Origin: Qipengyuania spongiae
GTDB taxonomy: Bacteria; Pseudomonadota; Alphaproteobacteria; Sphingomonadales; Sphingomonadaceae
DNA: 64,000 nucleotides
Assembly: GCF_026168555.1 (NCBI RefSeq)
Contig: NZ_CP092471.1
Location: 1,374,501-1,438,500 of the forward strand
Reading direction: 5' to 3'
The translations under genes were made by a program, and so were the position numbers. The notes beneath the pieces were generated by a model, which was given only the letters and a program-made list of their open reading frames with translations, searched no databases and had not been told where the DNA came from. Of this stretch, positions 27,328-35,819 are shown one piece after another (the first letter of the stretch is position 1; each line of letters opens with the position of its first letter).

Positions 27328-28755
27328 ATGACCGGTACGGGTGAATATTTCGACGAGATGCACGCCAGCGATGGCGGCGTTCGCGATGCTTATGCCGGTT
27401 ATCAACAATGGTTTGCGGAGCAGGGGTCCAAATACCTGTCGCGCAAGCATCGTGATGCGGAAACGCAGTTCCGCCGCACGGGCATCACCTTCAACGTCTA
27501 TGGCGAGAACGAGGCGGAGGAACGGCTGATCCCGTTCGACATGGTCCCGCGCATTATCGACGCCGGCGAATGGCGCCGGTTGACCCGCGGCATCGAGCAA
27601 CGGGTGAGCGCGCTCAACGCCTTCATGCACGATCTGTATCACCGGCAGGAAATCATCCGCGCCGGGCGGGTGCCGGAGCGGCTGTTCCGCAACAATGCCG
27701 CCTGGCTGCCCAACATGGTCGGCTTCACTCCGCCGGGCGGGGTCTATACTCACATCGTCGGCATCGATCTGGTTCGCACGGGGCCGGACGAATTCTTCGT
27801 GCTCGAAGACAACGCCCGCACGCCCAGCGGCGTCTCCTACATGCTGGAGAACCGTGAGACGATGATGGCGATGTTCCCGGAACTGTTCATGCGCGTTCCG
27901 GTCGAGAGCGTGTCGAACTATCCCCGCCGTCTTGCCAAGAGCCTCGCCGCATGTGCGCCCGAAATGACGCAGGGGCGACCCAATGTCGCCGTGCTGACGC
28001 CGGGCATCTACAACTCGGCCTATTTCGAACACGCCTTCCTCGCCGACCAGATGGGCGCCGAACTGGTCGAGGGAAGCGATCTTCGCGTGGTCGGGGGCAG
28101 GGTGCAGATGCGCACGACCCGCGGCTACGAACCGGTCGACGTGATCTATCGCCGGGTGGACGACGACTTTCTCGATCCGCTGACGTTCAATCCCGACAGC
28201 GTGCTGGGCGTGCCGGGCATCATGGACGTCTATCGCGCAGGCGGGATCACCATCGCCAACGCGCCCGGCACCGGCGTTGCCGACGACAAGGCGATCTATT
28301 CCTTCATGCCCGAGATCGTCGAGTTCTACACCGGCGAAAAGCCCCTGCTGCCCAATGTCGAGACATGGCGCTGCGCGGATGCGGACAGTCTGAAATACGT
28401 GCTCGACAACCTTGCCGAACTGGTGGTGAAGGAAGTCCACGGTTCGGGCGGATACGGGATGCTGATCGGGCCGACCTCGACCAAGGCGGAGATCGCCGAG
28501 TTCCGCAAGAAGATCGAGGCACGGCCGGAAAATTACATCGCGCAGCCCACGCTCGCTCTCTCGACCTGTCCGATCTTCACCAGGAGCGGACTCGCGCCGC
28601 GGCATGTCGATCTGCGGCCCTTCGTCCTCGTTTCGCCCGACAATATCGACATCACCCCCGGCGGGCTGACGCGCGTCGCGCTCAAGAAGGGATCGCTGGT
28701 CGTCAATTCGAGCCAGGGCGGCGGGACCAAGGATACCTGGGTGCTGAAGGACTGA
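27328..28755 (+). CDS. Circularly permuted ATP-grasp protein of the Anbu cluster (COG2308)
   Basis: A 475-residue protein of the COG2308 family, an ATP-grasp fold with permuted order, predicted to form peptide-like or amide bonds. Seen: FNVYGENEAEERLIPFD, NNAAWLPNMVGFTPPGGVYTHI, LEDNARTPSGVSYMLENRE, VVKEVHGSGGYGMLIGP (the glycine-rich ATP loop) and LRPFVLVSPDNIDITPGGLTRVAL. It is the first of four genes in the order ATP-grasp, alpha-E, transglutaminase, Anbu, the recurrent neighbourhood of the bacterial Anbu proteasome relative. Its substrate is unknown; co-occurrence suggests it builds a modification that the cluster's peptidases trim. The ATG at 27328 is preceded by GATGGGGG. Confidence 0.93.
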   Translation: MTGTGEYFDEMHASDGGVRDAYAGYQQWFAEQGSKYLSRKHRDAETQFRRTGITFNVYGENEAEERLIPFDMVPRIIDAGEWRRLTRGIEQRVSALNAFMHDLYHRQEIIRAGRVPERLFRNNAAWLPNMVGFTPPGGVYTHIVGIDLVRTGPDEFFVLEDNARTPSGVSYMLENRETMMAMFPELFMRVPVESVSNYPRRLAKSLAACAPEMTQGRPNVAVLTPGIYNSAYFEHAFLADQMGAELVEGSDLRVVGGRVQMRTTRGYEPVDVIYRRVDDDFLDPLTFNPDSVLGVPGIMDVYRAGGITIANAPGTGVADDKAIYSFMPEIVEFYTGEKPLLPNVETWRCADADSLKYVLDNLAELVVKEVHGSGGYGMLIGPTSTKAEIAEFRKKIEARPENYIAQPTLALSTCPIFTRSGLAPRHVDLRPFVLVSPDNIDITPGGLTRVALKKGSLVVNSSQGGGTKDTWVLKD

Positions 28756-28771
28756 TGCCGGAGATGTTCCC

Positions 28772-29716
28772 TTGCTAGGCAGGACTGCCAACGCCCTGTT
28801 CTGGATGTTCCGTTATCTCGAACGGGCCGAAAACACCGCGCGCCTTCTCGATGCGGGGCTGCGCATGGCGCTGACCCGCGATCTCGTCACGGCGGAGGAA
28901 GAATGGCGCTCGGTCATCGCGACCGCGGGCCTGCGCCGCAATTACGAGGCCCGGCACGGCAGCTACACCGGGATGCAGGCGTGGAACTTCATGCTGCGCG
29001 AAAAGGACAATCCCCAAAGCGTGCTCGCCATGTTCGGACAGGTGCGCGACAATGCCCGCCAGTCCCGCAACGCTGTAAGTGGCGAGCTCTGGGAAGCGAT
29101 CAACGACAGCTGGATTCAGATCAAGGACATCCTCGCAAAGCCGGTGCCCGAGCAGCGGGTGGGCGAGGTGGTCGCGATGATCCGGCAGGCCGGTACGCTC
29201 GCCCATGGCGCGATCGGTGGATCGATGCTGCGCGATCAGGGCTATCATTTCGCGCGTGCGGGCACTTTCATCGAGCGCGCCGACAGCACCGCGCGCATTC
29301 TCGACATCAAATATTATCTGCTTCTGCCTTCGCTCTCCTATGTCGGTTCCAGCCTGGATGCCGGGCAGTGGGATACGGTGCTGCGTTCGGTTTCGGGGGA
29401 CCGTGCCTATCGCTGGCTGAATGCGGGGCAGATCGATGCGAAGGGTATCGTCGAGTTCCTCGTCCTCGACGGCCGTTTTCCCCGCAGTCTTGCCTATTGC
29501 CATTCCGCGCTGCGCGACCAGCTCGCCTCGCTGGCCCGCATTCACGGGCGCGAGGGACAAAGCGACGCTTTGATGCGCGACGCCGACACACGGCTCGCCG
29601 ACGTCACCATAGACATGGTTTTCGAAAAGGGACTGCACGAGTTCATACTCGAATTCATCTCGACCAATGCCGCGATCGCTCAGGCGATCTCGGACGATTA
29701 CAGGTTTCTCGCCTAA
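28772..29716 (+). CDS. Alpha-E domain protein of the Anbu cluster (COG2307), TTG start
   Basis: A 314-residue all-helical protein of the bacterial alpha-E family. It opens at a TTG (28772) with GGAG upstream: LGRTANALFWMFRYLERAENTARLLD is the family N-terminus. Seen later: HFARAGTFIERADSTARILDIKYY. Function is unknown; the family is almost always encoded beside COG2308 and a transglutaminase. It is spaced 16 nt from the ATP-grasp gene and overlaps the next start (TAATG). Confidence 0.93.
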   Translation: MLGRTANALFWMFRYLERAENTARLLDAGLRMALTRDLVTAEEEWRSVIATAGLRRNYEARHGSYTGMQAWNFMLREKDNPQSVLAMFGQVRDNARQSRNAVSGELWEAINDSWIQIKDILAKPVPEQRVGEVVAMIRQAGTLAHGAIGGSMLRDQGYHFARAGTFIERADSTARILDIKYYLLLPSLSYVGSSLDAGQWDTVLRSVSGDRAYRWLNAGQIDAKGIVEFLVLDGRFPRSLAYCHSALRDQLASLARIHGREGQSDALMRDADTRLADVTIDMVFEKGLHEFILEFISTNAAIAQAISDDYRFLA

Positions 29717-30531
29717 TGCGCCTCGCGATCCGCCATACGACCCGGTATTCCTTCGAAAAGCCGGTGGTCCACGCGCTCCAGCGGCTTCGGCTCACGCCCA
29801 AGGAAACGCAGGGGCAGGAAATTCTCGACTGGACGATGGAGTACGAGAACGCTCACACCGAGCTGAATTACGACGATCAGCATCACAACACGATCACGCT
29901 GGTCGGCGTGGAGCCCGGCGCGACCGAGGTTGTGGTGACTTGCCGCGGCACGGTCGACACGCATGATTTCGCCGGAGTCATCGGCAAGCATGCCGGCCAC
30001 CTGCCGCTCTGGACCTTCCAGGGCCAGACGCCGCTCACCACTCCGGGTGCGGGGATGAAAGCCCTGGCACGGGACGTTCGGGAGGAGGGCCTGCAACCTC
30101 TGGAAATGCTGCACCGCCTTTCGGCACTGATACTCGAGAGGGTGGAATATCGCATCGGCACGACGCAGGTCGATACGACCGCCGAAGCTGCGCTGGCACA
30201 GGCCAAGGGCGTGTGTCAGGATCATGCGCATATCTTCATCGGCGCCGCGCGCCTGCTCCATGTGCCCGCGCGCTACGTCAGCGGCTATCTGATGATGGAC
30301 GATCGCATAGATCAAGAAGCGACTCATGGCTGGGCCGAAGCGCATGTCGAAGGGCTCGGCTGGGTCGGCTTCGACATTTCGAACGGTATCAGCCCCGACC
30401 AGCGTTACGTCCGCGTCGCGACCGGGCGGGATTATCGCGACGCCGCGCCTATCACCGGGATCAGCTTCGGCACCACGACGCAGGCTCTCGAAGTCGCCGT
30501 GGCGGTGGAGCAGCGACAGGTACAACAGTAA
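29716..30531 (+). CDS. Transglutaminase-like cysteine protease of the Anbu cluster (COG1305)
   Basis: A 271-residue protein with an N-terminal bacterial transglutaminase N domain (about 1-90) and a papain-like transglutaminase core. Triad: Cys167 in AKGVCQDHAHIFIGAARL, His204 in ATHGWAEAHV, Asp220 in GWVGFDISNG, so it should be active as an amidase, protease or transferase. No signal peptide, so cytoplasmic. The ATG overlaps the alpha-E stop (TAATG). Third gene of the four-gene cluster. Confidence 0.93.
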   Translation: MRLAIRHTTRYSFEKPVVHALQRLRLTPKETQGQEILDWTMEYENAHTELNYDDQHHNTITLVGVEPGATEVVVTCRGTVDTHDFAGVIGKHAGHLPLWTFQGQTPLTTPGAGMKALARDVREEGLQPLEMLHRLSALILERVEYRIGTTQVDTTAEAALAQAKGVCQDHAHIFIGAARLLHVPARYVSGYLMMDDRIDQEATHGWAEAHVEGLGWVGFDISNGISPDQRYVRVATGRDYRDAAPITGISFGTTTQALEVAVAVEQRQVQQ

Positions 30532-30540
30532 GGAAATTCC

Positions 30541-31287
30541 ATGACCTATTGCGTCGGCATGCTCGTCGATCGCGGCCTCGTCCTCATGAGCGACACGCGG
30601 ACCAATTCCGGTGTCGACAATATTTCGGTGTTCCGCAAGATGTTCACCTGGCAGGTCCCCGGCGAACGGATCATCACTCTTCTCACTGCGGGAAACCTCG
30701 CCAGCACCCAGTCCGTGGTGAGCCTGCTGGAGGAACGGACCAAGGCACCGGAGGAGCGGGACAACACGCTTCTGACCTCGCCCACCATGTTTCAGGTCGC
30801 CAGCGAAATCGGATCGTTGCTGCGCGAGATCATCGCCACTAGACAGGAAGCGAACGGCATTCGCGGAAGAGACCGCTTCACCGCATCGATCATCGTCGCC
30901 GGCCAGATCCGCGGAATGGAGCCGCGGCTGTTTCTAATCTACCCGGAAGGCAATTTCATCGAAGCGGGCAGGGACACGCCGTTTTTCCAGATCGGCGAAA
31001 CCAAATATGGCCGCCCGATCATCATCCGCGGTTACGATCCGACGATGAGTCTCGAAGATGCGGCGAAATTACTGATGGTGTCGTTCGATTCGACACTGAA
31101 GGCAAATCTGTCGGTCGGTCTGCCGCTCGACCTCATGGTCATCGAGCGGGACACGTTCGAGGCCGGGCACGAACGGCGGATCGCGCATGACGACAGCTAT
31201 TTTCAGGCGATCTCGTCCAGCTGGGGGGATGCTCTGAAGGAGGCGTTCCACTCCTTGCCAGATTACAGCTTCTACCAAGGCGACTGA
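30541..31287 (+). CDS. Anbu, ancestral beta-subunit proteasome-like peptidase (COG3484)
   Basis: A 248-residue Ntn-hydrolase of the Anbu family, the bacterial relative of proteasome beta subunits and HslV. It starts MTYCVGMLVDRGLVLMSDTR, so removal of Met1 exposes Thr2 as the candidate nucleophile; the aspartate of SDTR and a lysine in VFRKMF fit the Ntn catalytic set. It ends SLPDYSFYQGD. Family structures form open helical or ring assemblies and the substrates are unknown. It lies 9 nt after the transglutaminase gene, with AAGGAAATTCC as ribosome site. Confidence 0.94.
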   Translation: MTYCVGMLVDRGLVLMSDTRTNSGVDNISVFRKMFTWQVPGERIITLLTAGNLASTQSVVSLLEERTKAPEERDNTLLTSPTMFQVASEIGSLLREIIATRQEANGIRGRDRFTASIIVAGQIRGMEPRLFLIYPEGNFIEAGRDTPFFQIGETKYGRPIIIRGYDPTMSLEDAAKLLMVSFDSTLKANLSVGLPLDLMVIERDTFEAGHERRIAHDDSYFQAISSSWGDALKEAFHSLPDYSFYQGD

Positions 31288-31469
31288 ACGGCGGCCGCTA
31301 CCGGTCTCGGACATGCCTTGATGCACCGTTCTCGATCTATTTCGCATTGATTTTGGCACTATGGCCCTAGCTTTGCCCGTAATTAGAAACACCAAACCGG
31401 ACGTAAAAACCCAGCCTGATCAGCGGGTTCACACGTAGTTCTCTCTCTGCACAAACAGGGGAGGTATGT

Positions 31470-32099
31470 GTGTTCGAGGGGCTCGTAATTCATGTCACGG
31501 ATCGGTCTTCGCGCGGGCGGGCGGAGCAATCGCGAACGCTGATGAGCATCGGTTGTCACGCCGAAATTTACGAGGGTCCTGACGAATTCGCGGATCGCCC
31601 GCCCCGTCGCGGGCTGATCCTGTGCCGGGACGACGACACTTCGGGCGGCGTCGAAATGGCCGCCGCCGCGATCTCGCGGCTGGGCATTTGGCTACCCATC
31701 GTGGGTACCGCATACGAACCCGATCCTGTCGCTGTGGTCCAGGCCATGAAGCAGGGCGCCCTGGGCTTCGTTGGCTTGCCCTTGCGACGCGCTCAGCTTC
31801 TCGAGACTCTGCAGGCGGTGCAGAAGGAAGTCGAACGAAGCGGAGCCGAGCGCCAGCGCGCGGTCGACGCGAGAATGCGAATGGACTGCCTGACCGCGCG
31901 GGAGCGCGAAGTGCTTGACCTCCTTACGGAAGGATCGAGCAACAAGGGCATTGCGCGCGAACTTGGCATCAGCCCCCGCACCGTAGAAATTCATCGCGCC
32001 AACATGATGCACAAGCTCGGCGCTTCGCATGCTGCGGAGGCGGTGCGCTGCCGGATCGAGGCCACAATGGCCGGGCCCGGAATCGGATCGCGGAATTGA
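31470..32099 (+). CDS. LuxR/FixJ-type DNA-binding regulator with degenerate receiver, GTG start
   Basis: A 209-residue regulator. The N-terminal about 125 residues fold like a receiver (MFEGLVIHVTDRSS, GLILCRDDDTSGG) but the usual conserved Lys-Pro is replaced (GFVGLPLRR). The acidic site is also unusual, so it may not be phosphorylated in the standard way. The C-terminal GerE helix-turn-helix is canonical: LTAREREVLDLLTEG, SNKGIARELGISPRTVEIHR, ANMMHKLGA. The GTG at 31470 is set by a strong GGGGAGG six nt upstream; a nearby ATG is out of frame. It is monocistronic, with 182 nt of free upstream sequence. Target genes are unknown; proximity to the Anbu cluster is suggestive only. Confidence 0.87.
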   Translation: MFEGLVIHVTDRSSRGRAEQSRTLMSIGCHAEIYEGPDEFADRPPRRGLILCRDDDTSGGVEMAAAAISRLGIWLPIVGTAYEPDPVAVVQAMKQGALGFVGLPLRRAQLLETLQAVQKEVERSGAERQRAVDARMRMDCLTAREREVLDLLTEGSSNKGIARELGISPRTVEIHRANMMHKLGASHAAEAVRCRIEATMAGPGIGSRN

Positions 32100-32103
32100 T
32101 CGC

Positions 32104-32769
32104 CTAGCGGCAGAAGCTGCCGTCCCCCTGTTCCAGATGGAAATGGTCGCGATGCGCGGCATTGTACTGGGGACCGAGCACCGTGCCGAAGCGCTTGCAG
32201 GCGCTGGTGTGAACTACGCGGAGAAAATCGCGTTCGGCGCGGCTGCCGCCGTCCCAGTCTTCCTTTACCGAAATGCGCCGCCCGTCAGCCAGCACAAACC
32301 CGCCGATGTCGATTGCCTCGGCCCGAGAATGGGCCGAGCGGCGGGTGGTCCCCGCGACGTTGCGACAGGAATAGCTGCCCATCGTCTCGACCCGCGCAAG
32401 CGGGCTGCCGAGGATTTGCCGCGCCGCCCGGTCGACGCCGTAGCGGGCCCAGCCGGCGAACCGGTCCGCGAGCGGGCAGGTCACCGGTCCGATGTTGGAA
32501 ACCGCAAAGCTGCCCGCATCGCCGCCCAACCCGCTGATCTGAACGCTGCCCACCGCTTGGCATCCACCGCCGTAGTATTTGTCCGGAAGAGGCGAGAAGT
32601 TCGTGCCGTTCGCGCTCAGCCGGACGAGGCAGGTGTTCTCCCCCGCACGGTCGACCGCGGGAATGCGGGGGGCCGCGCGTGGCCCGACCCGCGAATCCCG
32701 GCGGAAGTCGGGAACGGCGCCGCAACCCGACAGGGCGAAAGCGAGCAGGAAAAGACCGAGGGCTCTCAT
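32104..32769 (-). CDS. Extensin-like lipoprotein, putative zinc D,D/L,D-carboxypeptidase fold
   Basis: A 221-residue lipoprotein: MRALGLFLLAFALSGC ends in lipobox LSGC (Cys16). The mature part is the extensin-like C-terminal domain (PF06904 type) with six cysteines and two metal-type motifs, SAHSRAEAIDIGGF (H-x6-D) and HRDHFHLE, the arrangement of M15/LAS peptidoglycan peptidases. It is therefore probably a periplasmic-face envelope protein acting on peptidoglycan; activity is inference from the fold. Its stop lies 4 nt from the LuxR-type gene's stop (convergent). Confidence 0.87.
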   Translation of the reverse strand: MRALGLFLLAFALSGCGAVPDFRRDSRVGPRAAPRIPAVDRAGENTCLVRLSANGTNFSPLPDKYYGGGCQAVGSVQISGLGGDAGSFAVSNIGPVTCPLADRFAGWARYGVDRAARQILGSPLARVETMGSYSCRNVAGTTRRSAHSRAEAIDIGGFVLADGRRISVKEDWDGGSRAERDFLRVVHTSACKRFGTVLGPQYNAAHRDHFHLEQGDGSFCR

Positions 32770-32915
32770 GGATTTACCCTGGCCGGTTCATGCTGAATGC
32801 GAGCCGAAGATCGCTTCGCGTCATCATGCATCCGGAAGGCTCGCGCTGTATTCGAAGCATTTCCGATGGTATGACGGCGCTGCCATTTCGGCGCAAGCGA
32901 CGGGGCTTTTCCGCA

Positions 32916-33884
32916 ATGATACGAGCAATCCTTCTGACCGTGGCCACCGCAGCGTTGGCGAATGGGGGCATGGCGATGGCGCGCGAGGTCACGATCGAGC
33001 GGAGCGAACTCGCCGGTCCGCTTGCGGGCACGTTCGAGGGCGAAACGAATTCGGGGAGGCCGGGCGTGGTGATCGTTCCGGGTTCGGGGCCGACGGACCG
33101 CGACGGCAATAGCCCGCTCGGCGTGAAAGCGCAGCCCTACCGCCTGCTCGCGGCCGCGTTGGTCGAAGAGGGGATCGCGTCCATCCGCATCGACAAGCGG
33201 GGCATGTTCGGGAGCGAGGCGGCGATCGCCAACGCCAACGAGGTGACGATCGGCGACTATGCGGAGGACACGCTCGCCTGGGCCGCGAAGATGCGCTCCG
33301 AGACCCGCGCGGACTGTGCCTGGTTGCTCGGCCATAGCGAGGGCGGGCTGGTCGTTCTCGACGCTGCAAAACGCGATCCGGCGGGCCTTTGCGGGGTGAT
33401 CCTCGTCTCCTCTCTCGGCCGCCGGCCGGGCGAGGTCATCAAGGAGCAGCTCGCGGCCAACGGTGCCGCTCCGCTGATGGACGAGATCGAGCGTCATATC
33501 GCCACGCTCGAGAGAGGCGAGCGGATCGAGGGCGAGATCCATCCGGGCCTCGCGCCGCTGTTCGGGCCGCAGCTCCAGACCTTCATGGCGAGCTTTCTGT
33601 CCCGCGATCCGGCGGTCGATATCGCCGTCATCGATCTGCCCGTCCTGATCGTGCAGGGCAGTGAGGATCTGCAAGTGCGCGATGCCGACGCCGAAGCGCT
33701 CGCCGTTGCCCGACCCGATGCGACGCTGGTGTCGATCGAGGGCATGAACCACGTCCTCAAATCCGTGCCCCACGGCGACCGGGCCGCCAATCTGGCGAGC
33801 TATGGCGACCCCGGCCTGCCTCTGGCTGACGGCGTTGCCGAGGCAATCGCCGGTTTCGTCGCCGAGCATACGCCGGCTCAGTAG
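32916..33884 (+). CDS. Exported alpha/beta hydrolase
   Basis: A 322-residue serine hydrolase with a signal peptide (ILLTVATAALANGGMAMA). Seen: VVIVPGSGPTDRDGNSPLGV (oxyanion region), nucleophile Ser in LLGHSEGGLVVLDAA, Asp in VQGSEDLQVRD, His in GMNHVLKSV. It belongs to the alpha/beta hydrolase group often labelled S9-like or YqkD-like; the substrate is unknown. Start choice: the ATG at 32916 gives a compact signal peptide. An in-frame ATG at 32871 would add a basic 15-residue extension. The 3' end overlaps the convergent gamma-glutamyltransferase by 7 nt. Confidence 0.85.
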   Translation: MIRAILLTVATAALANGGMAMAREVTIERSELAGPLAGTFEGETNSGRPGVVIVPGSGPTDRDGNSPLGVKAQPYRLLAAALVEEGIASIRIDKRGMFGSEAAIANANEVTIGDYAEDTLAWAAKMRSETRADCAWLLGHSEGGLVVLDAAKRDPAGLCGVILVSSLGRRPGEVIKEQLAANGAAPLMDEIERHIATLERGERIEGEIHPGLAPLFGPQLQTFMASFLSRDPAVDIAVIDLPVLIVQGSEDLQVRDADAEALAVARPDATLVSIEGMNHVLKSVPHGDRAANLASYGDPGLPLADGVAEAIAGFVAEHTPAQ

Positions 33885-35674
33885 CCGGCCGCCTGCCCGT
33901 CCTTGCGCATTTCGGTCGCGCCGGTGAGGACGCCGGTCTCGGGATCGCGGGCAATCGCCTGATAGCCGCCGAACATGATGCCGTTGTCCACCACCTCGAC
34001 CTTGTGGCCCATGGCGCGCAGCCGCTCGACCGTCGCGGCCGGGATGCCCGGTTCGACATAGAGCGTGCCCATGGGATCGGCGAAGGGCCCGGCCAGCGTC
34101 TCGGTCGGCTGCGGCCCGCCATCGTGGTTGAATCGCGCCGCATCGCCCGCTTCCTGCAGGTTCATGCCATAGTCGACGATGTTGACGAGCACCTGCACAT
34201 GGCCCTGCGGCTGCATCCCGCCGCCCATGAGGCCGAGCGTCATGTAAGGCGCGCCGTCTTTCTTCACGAAGGCGGGAATGATGGTCTGGAAGGGCCGCTT
34301 GCCCGGCGCGTAGGCATTGGGATGTTCGGGATCGAGGCTGTAGAGCTCGCCGCGATCCTGGAACATGAAGCCGAGCCCGTCGGGCACCAGCCCGCCGCCC
34401 ATGCCGCGATAGTTCGACTGGATGAGGCTGACCATCATCCCGTTGCCGTCGACCACCGTCATGTAGGTGGTGTCGCCTTCGCCCTCCAGCTTGGGCTCGC
34501 CCGGCGCGAGCTGGGTGTTGGCGCGTGCCGGGTCGATCAGCGCGAAGCGTTCGCGGCCGTATTCATCGCTCAGCAGTTCCATTGGAAAGGCCGCGAAGTC
34601 GGGATCGGCGTAGAAGCGGGCGACATCCTCGTAGGCGATGCGCTTGGCTTCGGTGAGGTAGTGCATCGCCTCGGGGCTGCCGCGCTCCCACTGCGCCAGA
34701 TCGACGTTCTTGAGGATGTTGACCATCTGCAAGGCGGCGAAGCCCTGGCTGTTGGGCGGCAGTTCGCACAGCTCGAAACCGTCGCGGTAGGAAGCGCAGG
34801 CCGGTTCGACCCAAGTGCTTTCGTGGGCGGCGAAGTCCGCCTTCGTGAAGGCGCTGCCCTGGCGTTGCAGATAGCCAACCATGATATCGGTCAAAGGTCC
34901 GTCGTAGAAGGCGTCACGGCCTTCGCGGCCGATCGTCTCGAGCGTATTGGCGAGGTCCGGATTGCGGAAGATCTCGCCCGCCTCGGGCGCGCTGCCGTCG
35001 GCGAACCAGACCTTGCGCGCATTGGTGAAGTCGAACTGATCCTCGCGCGCGGAGTAGGCACGCAGCGAGCGGTCGAGATACATGGCGATCACCGGCGCGA
35101 CCGGATGGCCCTCGCGGGCATAGCGCACGGCCGGGGCAAGGTTGGTCGCCATCGGCAGTTTGCCGAACCGCTCGTGCAGGGTGAACCAGGCATCGACCGT
35201 ACCCGGCACGGTGATCGGCAGCGGACCATAGGCGGGAAGGGCATCGGCATCGCCAAGCTTCTCGCGCAGCTGCGCCAGCGTCTGACCTCGGGGGCTGCGG
35301 CCCGATCCGTTGATACCGTGGAGCTGCTGCGTCGCCGGATCCCAGACAATGGCGAAGAGGTCGCCGCCGATGCCGTTGCCGGTCGGCTCCATCAGGCCGA
35401 GCGCGGCATTGGCGGCAATCGCCGCGTCGACCGCGCTGCCGCCCGCCTTGAGGATGTCGAGCGCGACCTGCGTGGCCAGCGGGTGGGCGGTCGCCGCCAT
35501 GCCGTGCTGCGCCTTCACCGGGCTGCGGCTCCAGTTCGCGCCGACGGGGCGGCCCCCCGCGCCGATCTGGTCCTCGACCGGCGGAAGCTGCGCCGTGCCT
35601 TCCGAACCGGCGTCCTGCGCCGCCAGCGGCGTTCCCGCCATGGCCATCAGTGCTGCTGCTATCGCGACCCGCAT
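33878..35674 (-). CDS. ggt: Gamma-glutamyltransferase (glutathione hydrolase)
   Basis: Periplasmic Ntn-hydrolase that removes or transfers gamma-glutamyl groups, for example from glutathione. 598 residues with a signal peptide (VAIAAALMAMAGTPLAAQ). It is made as one chain that self-cleaves before the nucleophilic Thr, here the second Thr of EGDTTYMTVVDGNG. Also seen: AAIAANAALGLMEPTGNGIGGDLF, GPLPITVPGTVDAW, GGMQPQGHVQVLVNIVDYG. The ATG at 35674 has GGGAGAAAG upstream. It lies downstream of putP on the same strand but is separated by a terminator-like hairpin, so it is probably independent. Confidence 0.94.
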   Translation of the reverse strand: MRVAIAAALMAMAGTPLAAQDAGSEGTAQLPPVEDQIGAGGRPVGANWSRSPVKAQHGMAATAHPLATQVALDILKAGGSAVDAAIAANAALGLMEPTGNGIGGDLFAIVWDPATQQLHGINGSGRSPRGQTLAQLREKLGDADALPAYGPLPITVPGTVDAWFTLHERFGKLPMATNLAPAVRYAREGHPVAPVIAMYLDRSLRAYSAREDQFDFTNARKVWFADGSAPEAGEIFRNPDLANTLETIGREGRDAFYDGPLTDIMVGYLQRQGSAFTKADFAAHESTWVEPACASYRDGFELCELPPNSQGFAALQMVNILKNVDLAQWERGSPEAMHYLTEAKRIAYEDVARFYADPDFAAFPMELLSDEYGRERFALIDPARANTQLAPGEPKLEGEGDTTYMTVVDGNGMMVSLIQSNYRGMGGGLVPDGLGFMFQDRGELYSLDPEHPNAYAPGKRPFQTIIPAFVKKDGAPYMTLGLMGGGMQPQGHVQVLVNIVDYGMNLQEAGDAARFNHDGGPQPTETLAGPFADPMGTLYVEPGIPAATVERLRAMGHKVEVVDNGIMFGGYQAIARDPETGVLTGATEMRKDGQAAGY

Positions 35675-35745
35675 CGTCTTTCTCCCGTTGTCGTCCGGCC
35701 GGCTATCCCTGTTGGACATGGACCGGGTGTTACACTGTCCTGAAG

Positions 35746-35800
35746 CAAAAGACCCCGCCCCGCCACCCCGCGTGCCGAAAGGAGCGGGGAGGGCGGGGGA
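35746..35800 (-). terminator. Intrinsic terminator after putP
   Basis: On the minus strand a very GC-rich stem (CCCCGCCC...CCCCGC pairing with GCGGGG...GGGCGGGG, loop around TCCTTTCGGCAC) is followed by TCTTTTGC. It lies 20 nt past the putP stop and upstream of the gamma-glutamyltransferase gene. Confidence 0.6.
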
Positions 35801-35819
35801 AAAGCACACGGAGGCGGTG

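Noticed and set aside
31360..31390. TTGGCAC...TTTGC resembling a sigma-54 promoter before the LuxR-type gene
   Set aside because: The spacing between GG and GC is about 18 nt instead of 10, so RpoN could not use it.
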